From positions 2,355,001 to 2,419,000 of the forward strand of contig NZ_CP147250.1 in NCBI RefSeq assembly GCF_017316305.2: 64,000 nt of DNA, read 5' to 3'. The position numbers and the translations under genes were made by a program. The notes beneath the pieces were generated by a model, which worked only from the letters and a program-made list of their open reading frames with translations, was not told where the DNA came from and searched no databases. This document shows, piece after piece, positions 9,059 through 18,722 of this stretch (positions within the stretch are counted from its first letter, which is position 1; every line of letters begins with the position of its first letter). This stretch comes from Enterococcus sp. DIV1094 (GTDB lineage: Bacteria; Bacillota; Bacilli; Lactobacillales; Enterococcaceae).

Positions 9059-10510
9059 TTACAAAATCGGTGAGAAAAGCCTTGAAATCTGTTGCTTGAA
9101 CAACAACCAATTTGACATTTCTTTGACTGTTTCAGTCGTCATCGGGATACTTGCTTTTTCATCAAGTACGAATTGATCAGCTAATTGTTGTAGGAAAGCT
9201 GGATCATAGATGATCGCACTACTTTCAAAATTCAAGCGGTAGCTGCGGATATCCTGGTTGGCTGAGCCGACCATGCAGATTTCGTCGTCCATGATCAGTG
9301 TTTTTGCATGTAAAAAACCATTCTCATAAACCAAGATCTGGATATTTTCTTTGATCAGTTGACGTGCATAGTACTGTGTCGCGCGATAGATGAATGGATG
9401 ATCTGGCTTGTTTGGGATCATGATTTTTACTTCTACACCTGAAGCCGCCGCGATTTTTAACGCAGCAATCACACTTTCATCAGGAACTAAATAAGGTGTT
9501 TGGATCCAGACCCGTTTTTTTGCTGAACTGATCAGCTTGATAAATGATAACTTGATTTGTTCACGCTCATTGTTCGGTCCACTAGAAACAAGTTGGATCG
9601 ATGTCTGGTATAGTTGATCCTGATCTTTTTTGTCGACTTTGTAAAAATAATCTAAATGATAACCGACTTTTTTTTGATCTGGAACAGAGACGTTCCAATC
9701 CATTAAAAAGCGTAGTTGTAGTAAAGAGGCTGCGGCACCATAGATACGAATATGTGTATCACGCCAGTAGCCGAATTTTTTTGTATGATTGACGTATTGA
9801 TTGGCAATATTGAAGCCACCGGTGTAGCCGATCTTGCCGTCAACCACAATGATTTTTCGGTGATCATGGTAATTCAAACGAAAGCGTAAAAGTGCGCGTT
9901 GCGAAGTGATGAACGTGTGGACATGCCCACCATTTTCGACCAACTTCTTGAAATCTTTTGTTTTTGTGCCATGTGAACCAAACGCATCGTAAAGTAAGCG
10001 AACTTCCACGCCTTCTGCGGCTTTCTTTTCTAATAGTGTCAAGATCTGCTGTCCGATATTGTCAGTCACGAAAGCATAATATTCAATGTGAATGGAATGC
10101 TTAGCTGCTTCAATATCTTTTAGCACAGCAGTTAATTTTTCTTGGCCGTCTGTCAGCAGTGTGACTGCATTTTTTCGGGTGAGGGGCATTTGATTCAAGG
10201 ATGAGAAGAAATCAACGAAATGTTGATGTTCTTCATTTTGGATGATGGGGTCATAATGTTCTAAGGTATCTCCCTTGAAGTCTTGGAAATTTTCCAGTTC
10301 TGTTAGATCACTCTGACGAAGGTGGAATTTTTTCTTGTCAGTCAATCCGCGACCAAAGAAAAGATAGAGAACGAAGCCAAAACCAGGTAAAGCGAACAAA
10401 ACGAGCAACCATGCCCAGATCGCAGCGACATCTCGAGGCTTGATCAAGATAGTTACAAGTGCAATAAGTGCGTTCAGTACATATAAAAAAGTAATAATGC
10501 TTCCTACCAC
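9059..10510 (-). CDS. cls: Cardiolipin synthase
   Basis: Membrane enzyme joining two phosphatidylglycerols into cardiolipin. Of 483 residues, two N-terminal membrane segments (about 3-23 and 30-52) are followed by two phospholipase D domains with HxK motifs at His217/Lys219 (HDHRKIIVVDG) and His401/Lys403 (HAKTLIMDD), each followed by the GG or GSAN element. The start is GTG at 10510, preceded on the minus strand by AAGGAGG eight bases away. The length is typical. It is convergent with pdxK and divergent from the Mn2+ riboswitch/P-type ATPase unit. Confidence 0.94.
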   Translation of the reverse strand: MVGSIITFLYVLNALIALVTILIKPRDVAAIWAWLLVLFALPGFGFVLYLFFGRGLTDKKKFHLRQSDLTELENFQDFKGDTLEHYDPIIQNEEHQHFVDFFSSLNQMPLTRKNAVTLLTDGQEKLTAVLKDIEAAKHSIHIEYYAFVTDNIGQQILTLLEKKAAEGVEVRLLYDAFGSHGTKTKDFKKLVENGGHVHTFITSQRALLRFRLNYHDHRKIIVVDGKIGYTGGFNIANQYVNHTKKFGYWRDTHIRIYGAAASLLQLRFLMDWNVSVPDQKKVGYHLDYFYKVDKKDQDQLYQTSIQLVSSGPNNEREQIKLSFIKLISSAKKRVWIQTPYLVPDESVIAALKIAAASGVEVKIMIPNKPDHPFIYRATQYYARQLIKENIQILVYENGFLHAKTLIMDDEICMVGSANQDIRSYRLNFESSAIIYDPAFLQQLADQFVLDEKASIPMTTETVKEMSNWLLFKQQISRLFSPIL

Positions 10511-10670
10511 GAGTGAAACCTCCTTTATTTAATAACATCAGTATAGCATGAGAAAGGGGAGAAGCCTATTATCAAGAAAATAAAGATGGAAATTTTTTGA
10601 AAATATCAGGCACGATAAGCGAAAGTTGTTGCATTTTAAAAATGAATCATGTAGTATAAAAATACAGTTG

Positions 10671-10770
10671 AATATCTCCTTAGGGGAGTAACCGACAACA
10701 TTTGTTGTGATAATATCAACAGTAAGTTAACCAAATGGTTTTCTGGTATTGTATGAAATGGTGAGACCTA
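10671..10770 (+). ncRNA. yybP-ykoY (Mn2+-sensing) riboswitch
   Basis: The region contains the conserved TTAGGGGAGTAAC element near 10680-10692 and the second conserved strand ATGGTGAGACC near 10758-10768, separated by a variable hairpin arm. This is the layout of the yybP-ykoY aptamer. The 3' strand overlaps the first arm of a strong terminator, the arrangement expected for Mn2+-dependent antitermination. A TATAAA at about 10655 could be its -10 box. The downstream P-type ATPase gene is a known type of target for this class. Confidence 0.85.
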
Positions 10771-10806
10771 AGACAAATCCGCATTTGTCTTAGGTCTCTT
10801 TTTTTT
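10763..10806 (+). terminator. Riboswitch expression-platform terminator
   Basis: A 16-bp perfect stem (GAGACCTAAGACAAAT and its complement) with a CCGC loop and at least eight T. The first arm includes the conserved GAGACC strand of the aptamer, so folding of the aptamer and the terminator should be mutually exclusive. Confidence 0.88.
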
Positions 10807-10847
10807 CAGGCGATAGCGGAAACACTAACTAAAATGGGGGATGAAAG

Positions 10848-13514
10848 TTGGAAAACAAGGAACACACTCAATCAACGGTCTACAAAGAATCGATCGACAC
10901 GTTGATGCAACAAACGCAAAGCTCACCTGACGGGTTGAGTAGTACGCAAGCAAAAGAAAAATTAGAAAGAGATGGCTTGAACCAACTGAAGGAAGCACCT
11001 AAGAAGCCAACCTGGAAGCTGTTTTTGGAAACATTCAAAGATGCTATGGTCATCGTGTTACTCGTGGTTGCATTGATTCAAATGGTAATGGGCGACTACA
11101 TCGAATTTTTCGTTATCTTTGCCGTGTTGATGTTGAACTCAGTGATCAGTGTGATCCAAACGAAAAAAGCAGAAGGTTCACTTGAAGCATTGAAAAACCT
11201 GTCTGCACCGGATGCAAAAGTGATCCGTGACGGAAAAGAAATGACGATTCCGGCGAATGAATTAGTAGTTGGCGATATCGTTTTACTTGATGCTGGTGAC
11301 TATGTGCCGGCGGATGGACGTCTATTAGAAGCTGGTTCATTGAAAGTCGATGAAGGTATGTTGACTGGTGAATCGACATCAGCAGAAAAAGAAGTCGTAG
11401 AAATCACTCAGACTGTGCCGATCGGTGATCGCTCGAACATGGTGTTTAGTGGAACGATCATTACTTACGGTCGTGGGAAATTTTTAGTTACGGCAACAGG
11501 AAACAACACCGAAATCGGTGAAGTTGCTGGTTTGTTAGAATCAACAACGGAACAAGTTACACCATTACAGCGTGGTTTAGATAAATTCAGTAAGAAGTTA
11601 AGTTTAGCCATTTTAGGCTTATCATTGGTGATCTTAGGTATCCAGTTATTCCGTATCTACATGGGTGGCGGAACTGGAGATATGACGGCGGATATCGTTA
11701 GTGCGATCATGTTTGCTGTAGCGGTTGCGGTAGCAGCGATCCCAGAAGCATTGCAATCGATCGTAACGATCGTGTTGTCATTAGGAACAAATAAAATGGC
11801 GAAGCGACATGCGATCATCCGTAAATTACCAGCGGTGGAAACATTAGGTTCAACGAGTATCATTTGTACAGATAAAACAGGAACATTGACACAAAACAAA
11901 ATGACAGTTGTTGACTATTACTTAGCGAATGGAGCAACGGGTGATTTTTCAAATGATCCGAAAAACTGGTCGGTCGATGAACGTCGTTTGATTGAAATCA
12001 GTGTGTTAGCAAATGATGCATCAATCAGTGAAGATGGTTCAAAATTAGGGGATCCAACAGAAGTTGCTTTTATTGACTTCAGTGAAAAATTGAATCAACC
12101 TTACCGTGAGATCCGTCAAAGCAATCCTAGACAAGCAGAATTACCGTTTGACTCCGATCGAAAATTGATGTCAACTGCCCATGAAATCGATCAAGACAAA
12201 TTCTTATTTGTCAAAGGTGGACCAGATATCGTCTTTGGTCGCAGTACGAAGGCATTAGTAAATGGCGAAGTCGTGCCAATGACAGATGAATTGATGAAAA
12301 AATTCCAAGAACAAAACGAAGCATTTTCAAAACGTGCATTGCGTGTTTTAGCCTTTGCTTATCGTCCAATCAATAGCTTGGACTTATCATTTGATGATGA
12401 AGATGATTTGATCTTAGTGGGGATCATGGCAATGATCGATCCGCCAAGAGACGAAGTCACTCAAGCGGTCAAAGAAGCGAAAAGTGCTGGGATCAAAACG
12501 ATCATGATCACTGGAGACCACAAAACGACTGCGGTAGCCATTGCAAAAGAAATCGGTATTTTTGCTGAAGGTGACCAAGCATTGACTGGTACAGAATTAG
12601 ATGATCTTACAGAAGACCAATTAAATGAAGTGTTAGAAAAAGTAACGGTTTATGCACGTGTATCACCGGAAAATAAAATCCGTATCGTGCGTGCTTGGCA
12701 AACAAAAGGCCATATCTCTGCAATGACTGGTGACGGAGTAAACGATGCGCCAGCCTTGAAACAAGCAGATATTGGTATTGCCATGGGTACAGGTACTGAC
12801 GTAGCGAAAGATGCTGCGGCAATGGTTCTGACAGATGATAACTTTGCATCGATCGTTAGCGCGGTAGAAGTAGGACGTAATGTTTTTGATAATATCAAAA
12901 AAGCCATCTCTTACTTGTTCTCAGGAAACTTAGGTGCGATCATCGCAATCATCTTTGCTTTAGTTGCGGATTGGTCAAATCCATTTACAGCGTTACAATT
13001 GTTGTTCATCAACTTAGTCAATGACTCGTTGCCAGCAATTGCCTTAGGAACAGAAAAAGCAGAACCTGCGACAATGAAACGTCCGCCAAGAGATCCAAAT
13101 TCAGGTATCTTTACGGATAAAACATTGATCTCTGTGACTTATCGTGGGATCTTGATCGGTATTGCGGTTATTTTTGCTCAATGGTTAGGGATGCAACATT
13201 CACCTGAATTCGGTGTAGCAATGTCATTTTCTACCTTGATTTGGTGTCGTACATTGCAAACATTCCCTGCACGTTCAAACACGCAAACAGCGATCCAAGC
13301 TGGTTTCTTCTCAAACCGCAGTGTGTTGTTAGCGGTGGCTGTATGTAGCGCACTATACTGCATTGCCATGATTCCAGGATTAAAAGAAGTCTTCTCGATC
13401 CCAGCAGCATTTGGATTGACTGAAGTATTCACTTGTATCGGAATCGCGCTTGTAACGATCGTATTGATGGAAATCACTAAGATGATTTTGGTACGTGTGC
13501 AAGGAAATAAATAA
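10848..13514 (+). CDS. P-type cation ATPase, PMR1/PacL-like (Mn2+/Ca2+ exporter candidate)
   Basis: Membrane cation pump of 888 residues. It has the N-terminal cation-ATPase domain, TGES at 173-176, the membrane helix with IPEAL near 298-302, phosphorylation motif DKTGTLT (Asp342), nucleotide-domain KGGPD, hinge GDGVNDAP, and a C-terminal group of membrane segments. The architecture is that of SERCA/PMR1-like pumps with PEAL in helix 4. The Mn2+ riboswitch directly upstream argues for export of Mn2+, possibly also Ca2+ (inference). The start is TTG at 10848 behind GGGGGATG at 10836-10843; the ATG at 10841 is out of frame. The gene stands alone. Confidence 0.93.
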   Translation: MENKEHTQSTVYKESIDTLMQQTQSSPDGLSSTQAKEKLERDGLNQLKEAPKKPTWKLFLETFKDAMVIVLLVVALIQMVMGDYIEFFVIFAVLMLNSVISVIQTKKAEGSLEALKNLSAPDAKVIRDGKEMTIPANELVVGDIVLLDAGDYVPADGRLLEAGSLKVDEGMLTGESTSAEKEVVEITQTVPIGDRSNMVFSGTIITYGRGKFLVTATGNNTEIGEVAGLLESTTEQVTPLQRGLDKFSKKLSLAILGLSLVILGIQLFRIYMGGGTGDMTADIVSAIMFAVAVAVAAIPEALQSIVTIVLSLGTNKMAKRHAIIRKLPAVETLGSTSIICTDKTGTLTQNKMTVVDYYLANGATGDFSNDPKNWSVDERRLIEISVLANDASISEDGSKLGDPTEVAFIDFSEKLNQPYREIRQSNPRQAELPFDSDRKLMSTAHEIDQDKFLFVKGGPDIVFGRSTKALVNGEVVPMTDELMKKFQEQNEAFSKRALRVLAFAYRPINSLDLSFDDEDDLILVGIMAMIDPPRDEVTQAVKEAKSAGIKTIMITGDHKTTAVAIAKEIGIFAEGDQALTGTELDDLTEDQLNEVLEKVTVYARVSPENKIRIVRAWQTKGHISAMTGDGVNDAPALKQADIGIAMGTGTDVAKDAAAMVLTDDNFASIVSAVEVGRNVFDNIKKAISYLFSGNLGAIIAIIFALVADWSNPFTALQLLFINLVNDSLPAIALGTEKAEPATMKRPPRDPNSGIFTDKTLISVTYRGILIGIAVIFAQWLGMQHSPEFGVAMSFSTLIWCRTLQTFPARSNTQTAIQAGFFSNRSVLLAVAVCSALYCIAMIPGLKEVFSIPAAFGLTEVFTCIGIALVTIVLMEITKMILVRVQGNK

Positions 13515-13591
13515 TCACGGACGAGAGGGATTTTTCTCGATAACGTGTAGCCGAGACTAAAACAATCGTTTCAGCTTCTATAATCAAAAAG

Positions 13592-13630
13592 AAATCCACG
13601 GAGATCATTCGATTTTCGTGGATTTTGGTT
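13592..13630 (+). terminator. Probable terminator
   Basis: AAATCCACG pairs with CGTGGATTT across a 16-base loop. The T tail is short and interrupted, so efficiency is doubtful. A smaller hairpin (CGAGA/TCTCG) lies just after the P-type ATPase stop codon. Confidence 0.45.
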
Positions 13631-13712
13631 TATACTTATACTTGAAATGTTTCTTTTTTGCACCAAAGACATTTATTCCGAAAAGTGAAAACGAAAGGAG
13701 TAAAAACCTCCA

Positions 13713-14435
13713 ATGAATAAAGAAGATTGGAATGAGTTTGCACAAGACTATTATGATTCGCAGAAAGAATCCAATACGATGATCGTACAGGATCTTGCTG
13801 CTTATTTACGAGATGAAGAGTTATTGCCAGCGAAATCCTTCGTAGATGTAGCGGGTGGCGCAGGGCGCTATCTTTCATTGGCAAAAGAAATAGAGCAATA
13901 TGAGTTGATTGATTTTTCAGAGGAAATGCTTTCTTATGCAAAGCATGAAGCAAGACAAATGAGTATCACAAACTGTCAGTTCATTCTTCAAGAATTTACG
14001 GAATTTTTACATGAAAATAAGACGTATGAGCTTGTTTTTTCAGCAGCAAATCCTGCGTTGGTGTCCTGTGAGCAATTGGAAAAATTACGTAGAAAAGCGA
14101 CGAAAGCATGTTTGATCTTACGAGTAGTTTTATCAGAAGATGATGTGTTCGTGCCGCTTGAAAGGGATTTTGATATCGAGGAATCTGATCCTAACAGTTC
14201 ACCGGTTGTAATGGACCGATTTGAAGAGTATTTGTCCAAAAAGCATATTCCGTATAAGAGGAAAGAATTTACTTATGTTTCCCAAGAAGAAATAAATCTT
14301 TCATTTTTACGCGCTTATTACGCAGAAATCCAAGATGATCCACGCTTTCAATCGTATCTTCAAGAACTATTTCAATCTGATGAAACAATTCTAAGTACAA
14401 ATAAACTGACCTATCGATTATTGACTATCTATTAG
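13713..14435 (+). CDS. SAM-dependent methyltransferase, class I
   Basis: Cytoplasmic protein of 240 residues with a Rossmann methyltransferase fold. Motif I is SFVDVAGGAGRYLSLA (about residues 43-58), motif II ends in ELIDFSEEML (about 68-78), and a motif resembling motif IV is in YELVFSAANPAL (about 108-120). The substrate is unknown; the neighbours (a P-type ATPase and mvaS) do not help. The ATG at 13713 has GGAG 12 bases upstream, a long but acceptable spacing. No longer start exists. Confidence 0.8.
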   Translation: MNKEDWNEFAQDYYDSQKESNTMIVQDLAAYLRDEELLPAKSFVDVAGGAGRYLSLAKEIEQYELIDFSEEMLSYAKHEARQMSITNCQFILQEFTEFLHENKTYELVFSAANPALVSCEQLEKLRRKATKACLILRVVLSEDDVFVPLERDFDIEESDPNSSPVVMDRFEEYLSKKHIPYKRKEFTYVSQEEINLSFLRAYYAEIQDDPRFQSYLQELFQSDETILSTNKLTYRLLTIY

Positions 14436-14459
14436 TCAATGATCAAGGTCAGTTTTTTT
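14404..14459 (+). terminator. Terminator overlapping the 3' end of the methyltransferase gene
   Basis: AACTGACCT pairs with AGGTCAGTT, and inside it ATTGACT pairs with AGTCAAT. A run of seven T follows. The 5' arms lie within the last codons of the methyltransferase gene. It may also act on the convergent mvaS. Confidence 0.75.
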
Positions 14460-14466
14460 ATATTAG

Positions 14467-15624
14467 TTATTTCTCTTTATAGAAACGAATATCATTCTCA
14501 ACTTTATAGATCGAATAAGGTAGGTCTGAATGATATTCAGCTGATTCACCGTGTCCAGGTAATGTTTGGTTAAAGATTTCTTCATATTGATCAACCGTTA
14601 ATGCTTCACGGTTATCTAACATTGCTTGATTCTCTTCTTTGAATAAGAAGTTTTGATAGTCTGCTTCTAGATAGCCAGAGAAAAATTCACTCACAGCACC
14701 AGAGCCATAGCTGAATAAGCCAATGCGGTCACCGGCTTTTAATGCTTGGGAGTTTTCTAGTAAAGAAATCAAGCCTAAATAAAGTGAACCAGTGTATAGA
14801 TTACCTATCCGACGACTATAGGTGATGCCTTCTTCATAACGGGACATCAAACGTGTTTGTGTTGTTTCATCTGTTTCTTCGATCACACTTTGTAACGCTT
14901 TTTTCCCCATTTTTGTATAAGGGATATGGAACGTAAGCGCATCAAAATCAGCAAGTGTTCGACCGGTTGTTTCTTTATATCTATTCCAAACTTTTTGGAA
15001 AGATTCAATATAGGTAGAGTTGGATAAAGGGCCATCAACTACCGGATATTGGCTATAGCTTGGACGCCAGAAATCATAGATATCTTCGGTCAAAAAGACA
15101 CTATGGTCTTCAAGGGATAAAATTCGAGGGTTTTGTGTGATCATCATCGCGACCGCACCAACACCTTGAGTCACTTCACCAGCACTTGCTAGACCGTAGC
15201 GAGCGATATCGCTGGCAATCACTAAAACTTTACGATCTGGATGATTTTTTACATATTCTTTTGCCATATGCAAAGCTGCTGTTCCCCCGTAGCAAGCTTC
15301 TTTTACTTCGAATGAACGAGCAAAAGGTTGGACCTTTAACAAATGATGGATAATTACAGCACTTGCTTTTGACTGGTCGATACCTGACTCGGTACCTACA
15401 ATGACCATATCGATTTTCTCACGATCTTCTTCTGTGACGATTTTGCTGGCTGCGTTTGCTCCTAGCGTGACGATGTCTTCAAAAACCTGATTGACAGCCA
15501 TTTGATCTTGACCGATCCCAATATGGTATTTGGCAGGATCATCTCCACGTCTGTTTGCTAATTCAGTCATATCTAAAAATAAATTAGGAATAAAAAAGGA
15601 AAGACGATCAATCCCTATTTTCAT
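14467..15624 (-). CDS. mvaS: Hydroxymethylglutaryl-CoA synthase
   Basis: Condenses acetyl-CoA and acetoacetyl-CoA to HMG-CoA, the second step of the mevalonate route to isoprenoids (undecaprenyl lipid, quinones). The product has 385 residues, close to the enterococcal enzyme. Catalytic Cys111 lies in EACYGGTAAL, the general base Glu79 in GTESGIDQS, and the catalytic His in LTFHIPYTKMGKKAL. The ATG at 15624 follows AGAGGTG on the minus strand. It is divergent from mvaE across a 454-base region, so the first three steps of the pathway are encoded together. Confidence 0.96.
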   Translation of the reverse strand: MKIGIDRLSFFIPNLFLDMTELANRRGDDPAKYHIGIGQDQMAVNQVFEDIVTLGANAASKIVTEEDREKIDMVIVGTESGIDQSKASAVIIHHLLKVQPFARSFEVKEACYGGTAALHMAKEYVKNHPDRKVLVIASDIARYGLASAGEVTQGVGAVAMMITQNPRILSLEDHSVFLTEDIYDFWRPSYSQYPVVDGPLSNSTYIESFQKVWNRYKETTGRTLADFDALTFHIPYTKMGKKALQSVIEETDETTQTRLMSRYEEGITYSRRIGNLYTGSLYLGLISLLENSQALKAGDRIGLFSYGSGAVSEFFSGYLEADYQNFLFKEENQAMLDNREALTVDQYEEIFNQTLPGHGESAEYHSDLPYSIYKVENDIRFYKEK

Positions 15625-16078
15625 TTCAACACCTCTTTACTCATGATAAAAAACTTACTTTATTAAAGTATCACAAAATCCTAAAAAGAAATACAAAAAA
15701 GCTAATTTTTAAGGATTTGTAAAAAAATATAGCGCTTTTTTTAAAAGGTGTATGTTATATTTGTATTTCCGGTAAAGAATGGTATATTTTTGTAGGAGAC
15801 AATCGATAGTTAGCATAGTGAGCAACTGTCCATTTTTTCCTGTTATATAGGAAGTGTCTTTTCATTTTTTACGAAAATATTAATATTTTTTCTATCCATT
15901 TGATATAGATAAACATTTTTTGAAGGACGTCTCGTCGGTTACAGCGTGACGTTTTTCGTAAATCTGAGAGAAATAAGGAGGAAATCCGTTTGCTCAAAAG
16001 ATTGTAACACCTATAAATCATCAGTACATTTTAAGATACATTTAGACGATTTATAGTTTTGGCAACGGGTGGCTTAAC
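15625..16078. promoter_or_regulatory. mvaS-mvaE divergent control region
   Basis: This 454-base gap holds the mvaS ribosome-binding site, AT-rich promoter sequence, and a structured mvaE leader. At 15927-15956 a hairpin (ACGTC/GACGT, extended by CG/CG) is followed by T. At 15975-15981 a perfect AAGGAGG precedes a five-codon reading frame at 15990-16007. A 9-bp inverted repeat CTATAAATC (16011-16019) / GATTTATAG (16048-16056) lies just before the mvaE start. Regulation by attenuation is possible but unproven. Confidence 0.45.
15990..16007 (+). CDS. Candidate leader peptide of mvaE (MLKRL)
   Basis: A TTG codon, CTC AAA AGA TTG and a TAA stop follow an ideal AAGGAGG at 15975-15981 with an 8-base spacer. 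This ribosome-binding site is far better than the one before mvaE itself (GGGTGG). No family is known to me; the role is inferred only from the strength of the site and the inverted repeat that follows it. Confidence 0.3.
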   Translation: MLKRL

Positions 16079-18523
16079 TTGAAGGAAGTCGTTATTATAG
16101 ATGCTGCACGAACACCAATTGGAAAGTATCGTGGCAGTTTAAGCAGTTATTCTGCTGTTGAGTTGGGAACAATGATCACCACAGAGATTCTTGAAAGAAC
16201 GGGAGTCAAAAAAGAAGCAATCGATCAAGTCATTTTTGGTAATGTGCTTCAAGCAGGAAACGGTCAAAATGTTGCAAGACAGATTGCGATCAATAGCGGG
16301 ATTCCTGTGAGCGTGCCAGCAATGACAATCAATGAAGTTTGCGGATCAGGTATGAAATCTGTGATTCTTGCACGGCAACAGATCCAATTAGGCGAAGCGG
16401 ATCTCGTAATAGCCGGTGGCGTTGAAAGTATGACTAGAGCGCCAATGTTACAAGTGGCAGATCTAGAAAATGAGAAGACTGAAGAAATCTCAAGCATGGT
16501 GAATGATGGGTTGACTGATGCATTCTCCAATACACATATGGGATTGACTGCAGAAAATGTGGCACAACAATTTTCTGTGACAAGAAATGAGCAAGATCAA
16601 TATGCACTCAACTCGCAATTAAAAGCGGCAAAAGCGAGTGAAGCAGGGATTTTCAAGGAAGAGATCGTTCCAATCTCAAAAAATGAAGAAGTATTTGCGA
16701 CGGATGAAGCCGTACGAGGCAATAGTACGTTAGAGAAATTAAGTACGTTACGGACCGTTTTTGCAGAGGACGGTACGGTTACTGCCGGCAATGCTTCTCC
16801 TTTGAACGATGGAGGCTCTGTCTTGATTTTAGCCTCTAAAGATTATGCAATTGCGTATGGGTTACCGTATTTAGCTACGATCAAAGGAGTGGCTGAAGTC
16901 GGTATCGATCCAAGTATCATGGGCGTTGCACCAATCAAAGCAATCAATACGTTGTTGGAAAAATCAGAACTTTCTATTGATGAAATCGATCTATTTGAAA
17001 TCAACGAAGCGTTTGCGGCGTCATCGATCGTTGTGAATCGTGAATTGAATATCCCAGCAGATAAAGTCAATATTTATGGTGGCGCGATCGCCTTAGGTCA
17101 CCCGATCGGCGCTAGTGGTGCGCGTATCTTGACAACGTTAAGCTATGCGTTGAGAAGAACACAACAACGCTATGGCGTTGCCTCTTTATGTATTGGTGGG
17201 GGTCTTGGATTAGCGGTTCTTTTAGAAGCCAATCTGCAAGAAGCTGGTGACGATCAAAAAAAAAAGTTTTATGAGCTGACACCGGAACAACGTAGACAGC
17301 GTTTAGTTCAAGAAAAAGTGATCTCGCAAGAAGACGCGACACATTTGAAAGAATCTGTGTTAGCAGAAGACATCGCCAATCATTTGATCGAAAATCAAAT
17401 CAGTCAAGTAGAGATCCCATTAGGTGTCGCATTGAATTTCCAGTTGAATGGACAGAAAAAATGGATACCAATGGCAACAGAAGAGCCTTCTGTGATTGCG
17501 GCAGCGAGCAATGGCGCAAAGATGTGTGGCGATATCAGCGTCCAAATCCCGCAACGCTTGATGCGTGGGCAAATCGTTATGACCGGACGTTGTGATTATC
17601 GAAAAATCACTGAAGTCATTGAAGAAAGAAAAGCAGAACTATTCAGTTGTGCAAACGAAAGTTACCCTTCGATCGTCAAGCGTGGCGGAGGTGTGCGTGA
17701 AATCTCTACTCGTGAATTTATGGGAAGTGAACATGCCTATCTTTCATTGGATTTTTTAGTTGACGTCAAAGATGCGATGGGTGCCAATATCATCAATTCG
17801 ATTTTGGAAGGTGTTGCCCTTCGACTGAAAGAATGGTTTCCGGAAGAAGAAATCTTGTTTAGTATCTTGAGCAATCTAGCGACAGAATCTTTAGCGATCG
17901 CCACTTGTACGATTCCTTTTGAGCGGTTAGCAAAGAACAAAGAAACGGGTCAGTTGATTGCTGAAAAGATTCGTCAAGCAAGCGAATATGCTAAGTTAGA
18001 TCCGTATCGGGCAACGACCCATAATAAGGGAATCATGAATGGTATCGAAGCGGTCATTTTGGCAACAGGAAATGATACACGGGCAGCTGCAGCGGCAATC
18101 CATGCGTATGCTGCCAGAAATGGGCATTGGCATTACCAAGGATTGACCGACTGGCAGATCAAAGAGGATCATTTAGTAGGAAAATTGACTGTTCCTTTGG
18201 CTGTGGCAACTGTCGGAGGGGCGTCTAGAGTCTTGCCTAAAGCGAAAGCTTCTTTAGACATGTTAGCGATCGATTCTGCACAAGAATTGGCGCAAGTGAT
18301 CGCAGCAGTCGGGTTAGCGCAAAATCTTGCTGCATTACGTGCTCTTGTCAGTGACGGCATCCAAAAGGGACATATGTCGTTACAAGCCAGAGCATTGGCG
18401 ATCACAGTTGGTGCAAAAGGGGAAGAGATCGAACAAGTAGCAGCAAAACTGAGAGAATCAGGCAACATCAATCAACAAAACGCTTTAGCTGCCTTAGAAG
18501 CTCTTCGTACGGATAAAAAGTAG
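16079..18523 (+). CDS. mvaE: Bifunctional acetyl-CoA acetyltransferase / HMG-CoA reductase
   Basis: Fusion enzyme of 814 residues catalysing the first and third steps of the mevalonate pathway. The thiolase half (about 1-385) has active Cys88 in NEVCGSGMKS, then NEAFAAS and GGAIALGHPIGASGARI with the C-terminal CIGGG. The HMG-CoA reductase half (about 400-814) is of class II: it includes the Glu-containing CANESYPSIVKRGGG, DAMGANIINSILE, and TTHNKGIMNG with the catalytic Lys. The fusion is characteristic of enterococci and some relatives. The start is TTG at 16079, in agreement with the thiolase N-terminus (KEVVIIDAARTPIGKY); its ribosome-binding site (GGGTGG) is weak. Confidence 0.95.
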   Translation: MKEVVIIDAARTPIGKYRGSLSSYSAVELGTMITTEILERTGVKKEAIDQVIFGNVLQAGNGQNVARQIAINSGIPVSVPAMTINEVCGSGMKSVILARQQIQLGEADLVIAGGVESMTRAPMLQVADLENEKTEEISSMVNDGLTDAFSNTHMGLTAENVAQQFSVTRNEQDQYALNSQLKAAKASEAGIFKEEIVPISKNEEVFATDEAVRGNSTLEKLSTLRTVFAEDGTVTAGNASPLNDGGSVLILASKDYAIAYGLPYLATIKGVAEVGIDPSIMGVAPIKAINTLLEKSELSIDEIDLFEINEAFAASSIVVNRELNIPADKVNIYGGAIALGHPIGASGARILTTLSYALRRTQQRYGVASLCIGGGLGLAVLLEANLQEAGDDQKKKFYELTPEQRRQRLVQEKVISQEDATHLKESVLAEDIANHLIENQISQVEIPLGVALNFQLNGQKKWIPMATEEPSVIAAASNGAKMCGDISVQIPQRLMRGQIVMTGRCDYRKITEVIEERKAELFSCANESYPSIVKRGGGVREISTREFMGSEHAYLSLDFLVDVKDAMGANIINSILEGVALRLKEWFPEEEILFSILSNLATESLAIATCTIPFERLAKNKETGQLIAEKIRQASEYAKLDPYRATTHNKGIMNGIEAVILATGNDTRAAAAAIHAYAARNGHWHYQGLTDWQIKEDHLVGKLTVPLAVATVGGASRVLPKAKASLDMLAIDSAQELAQVIAAVGLAQNLAALRALVSDGIQKGHMSLQARALAITVGAKGEEIEQVAAKLRESGNINQQNALAALEALRTDKK

Positions 18524-18722
18524 CGGTCAGTTCACGCAAGGTGGACAGCAAGGCAATGATTGCAAATAATTATCATTATTATAACGGCTCACCTTGGATG
18601 AACAAAAACATCAACGAATACTTGGCATCAAATGTTTATCATCTGAATTTAAGGTTTTTCATAAACAAACATAACATCTTTTTTGTTTTATCATCTTTGG
18701 TGGAGTTTCAATAGTTCTGATT

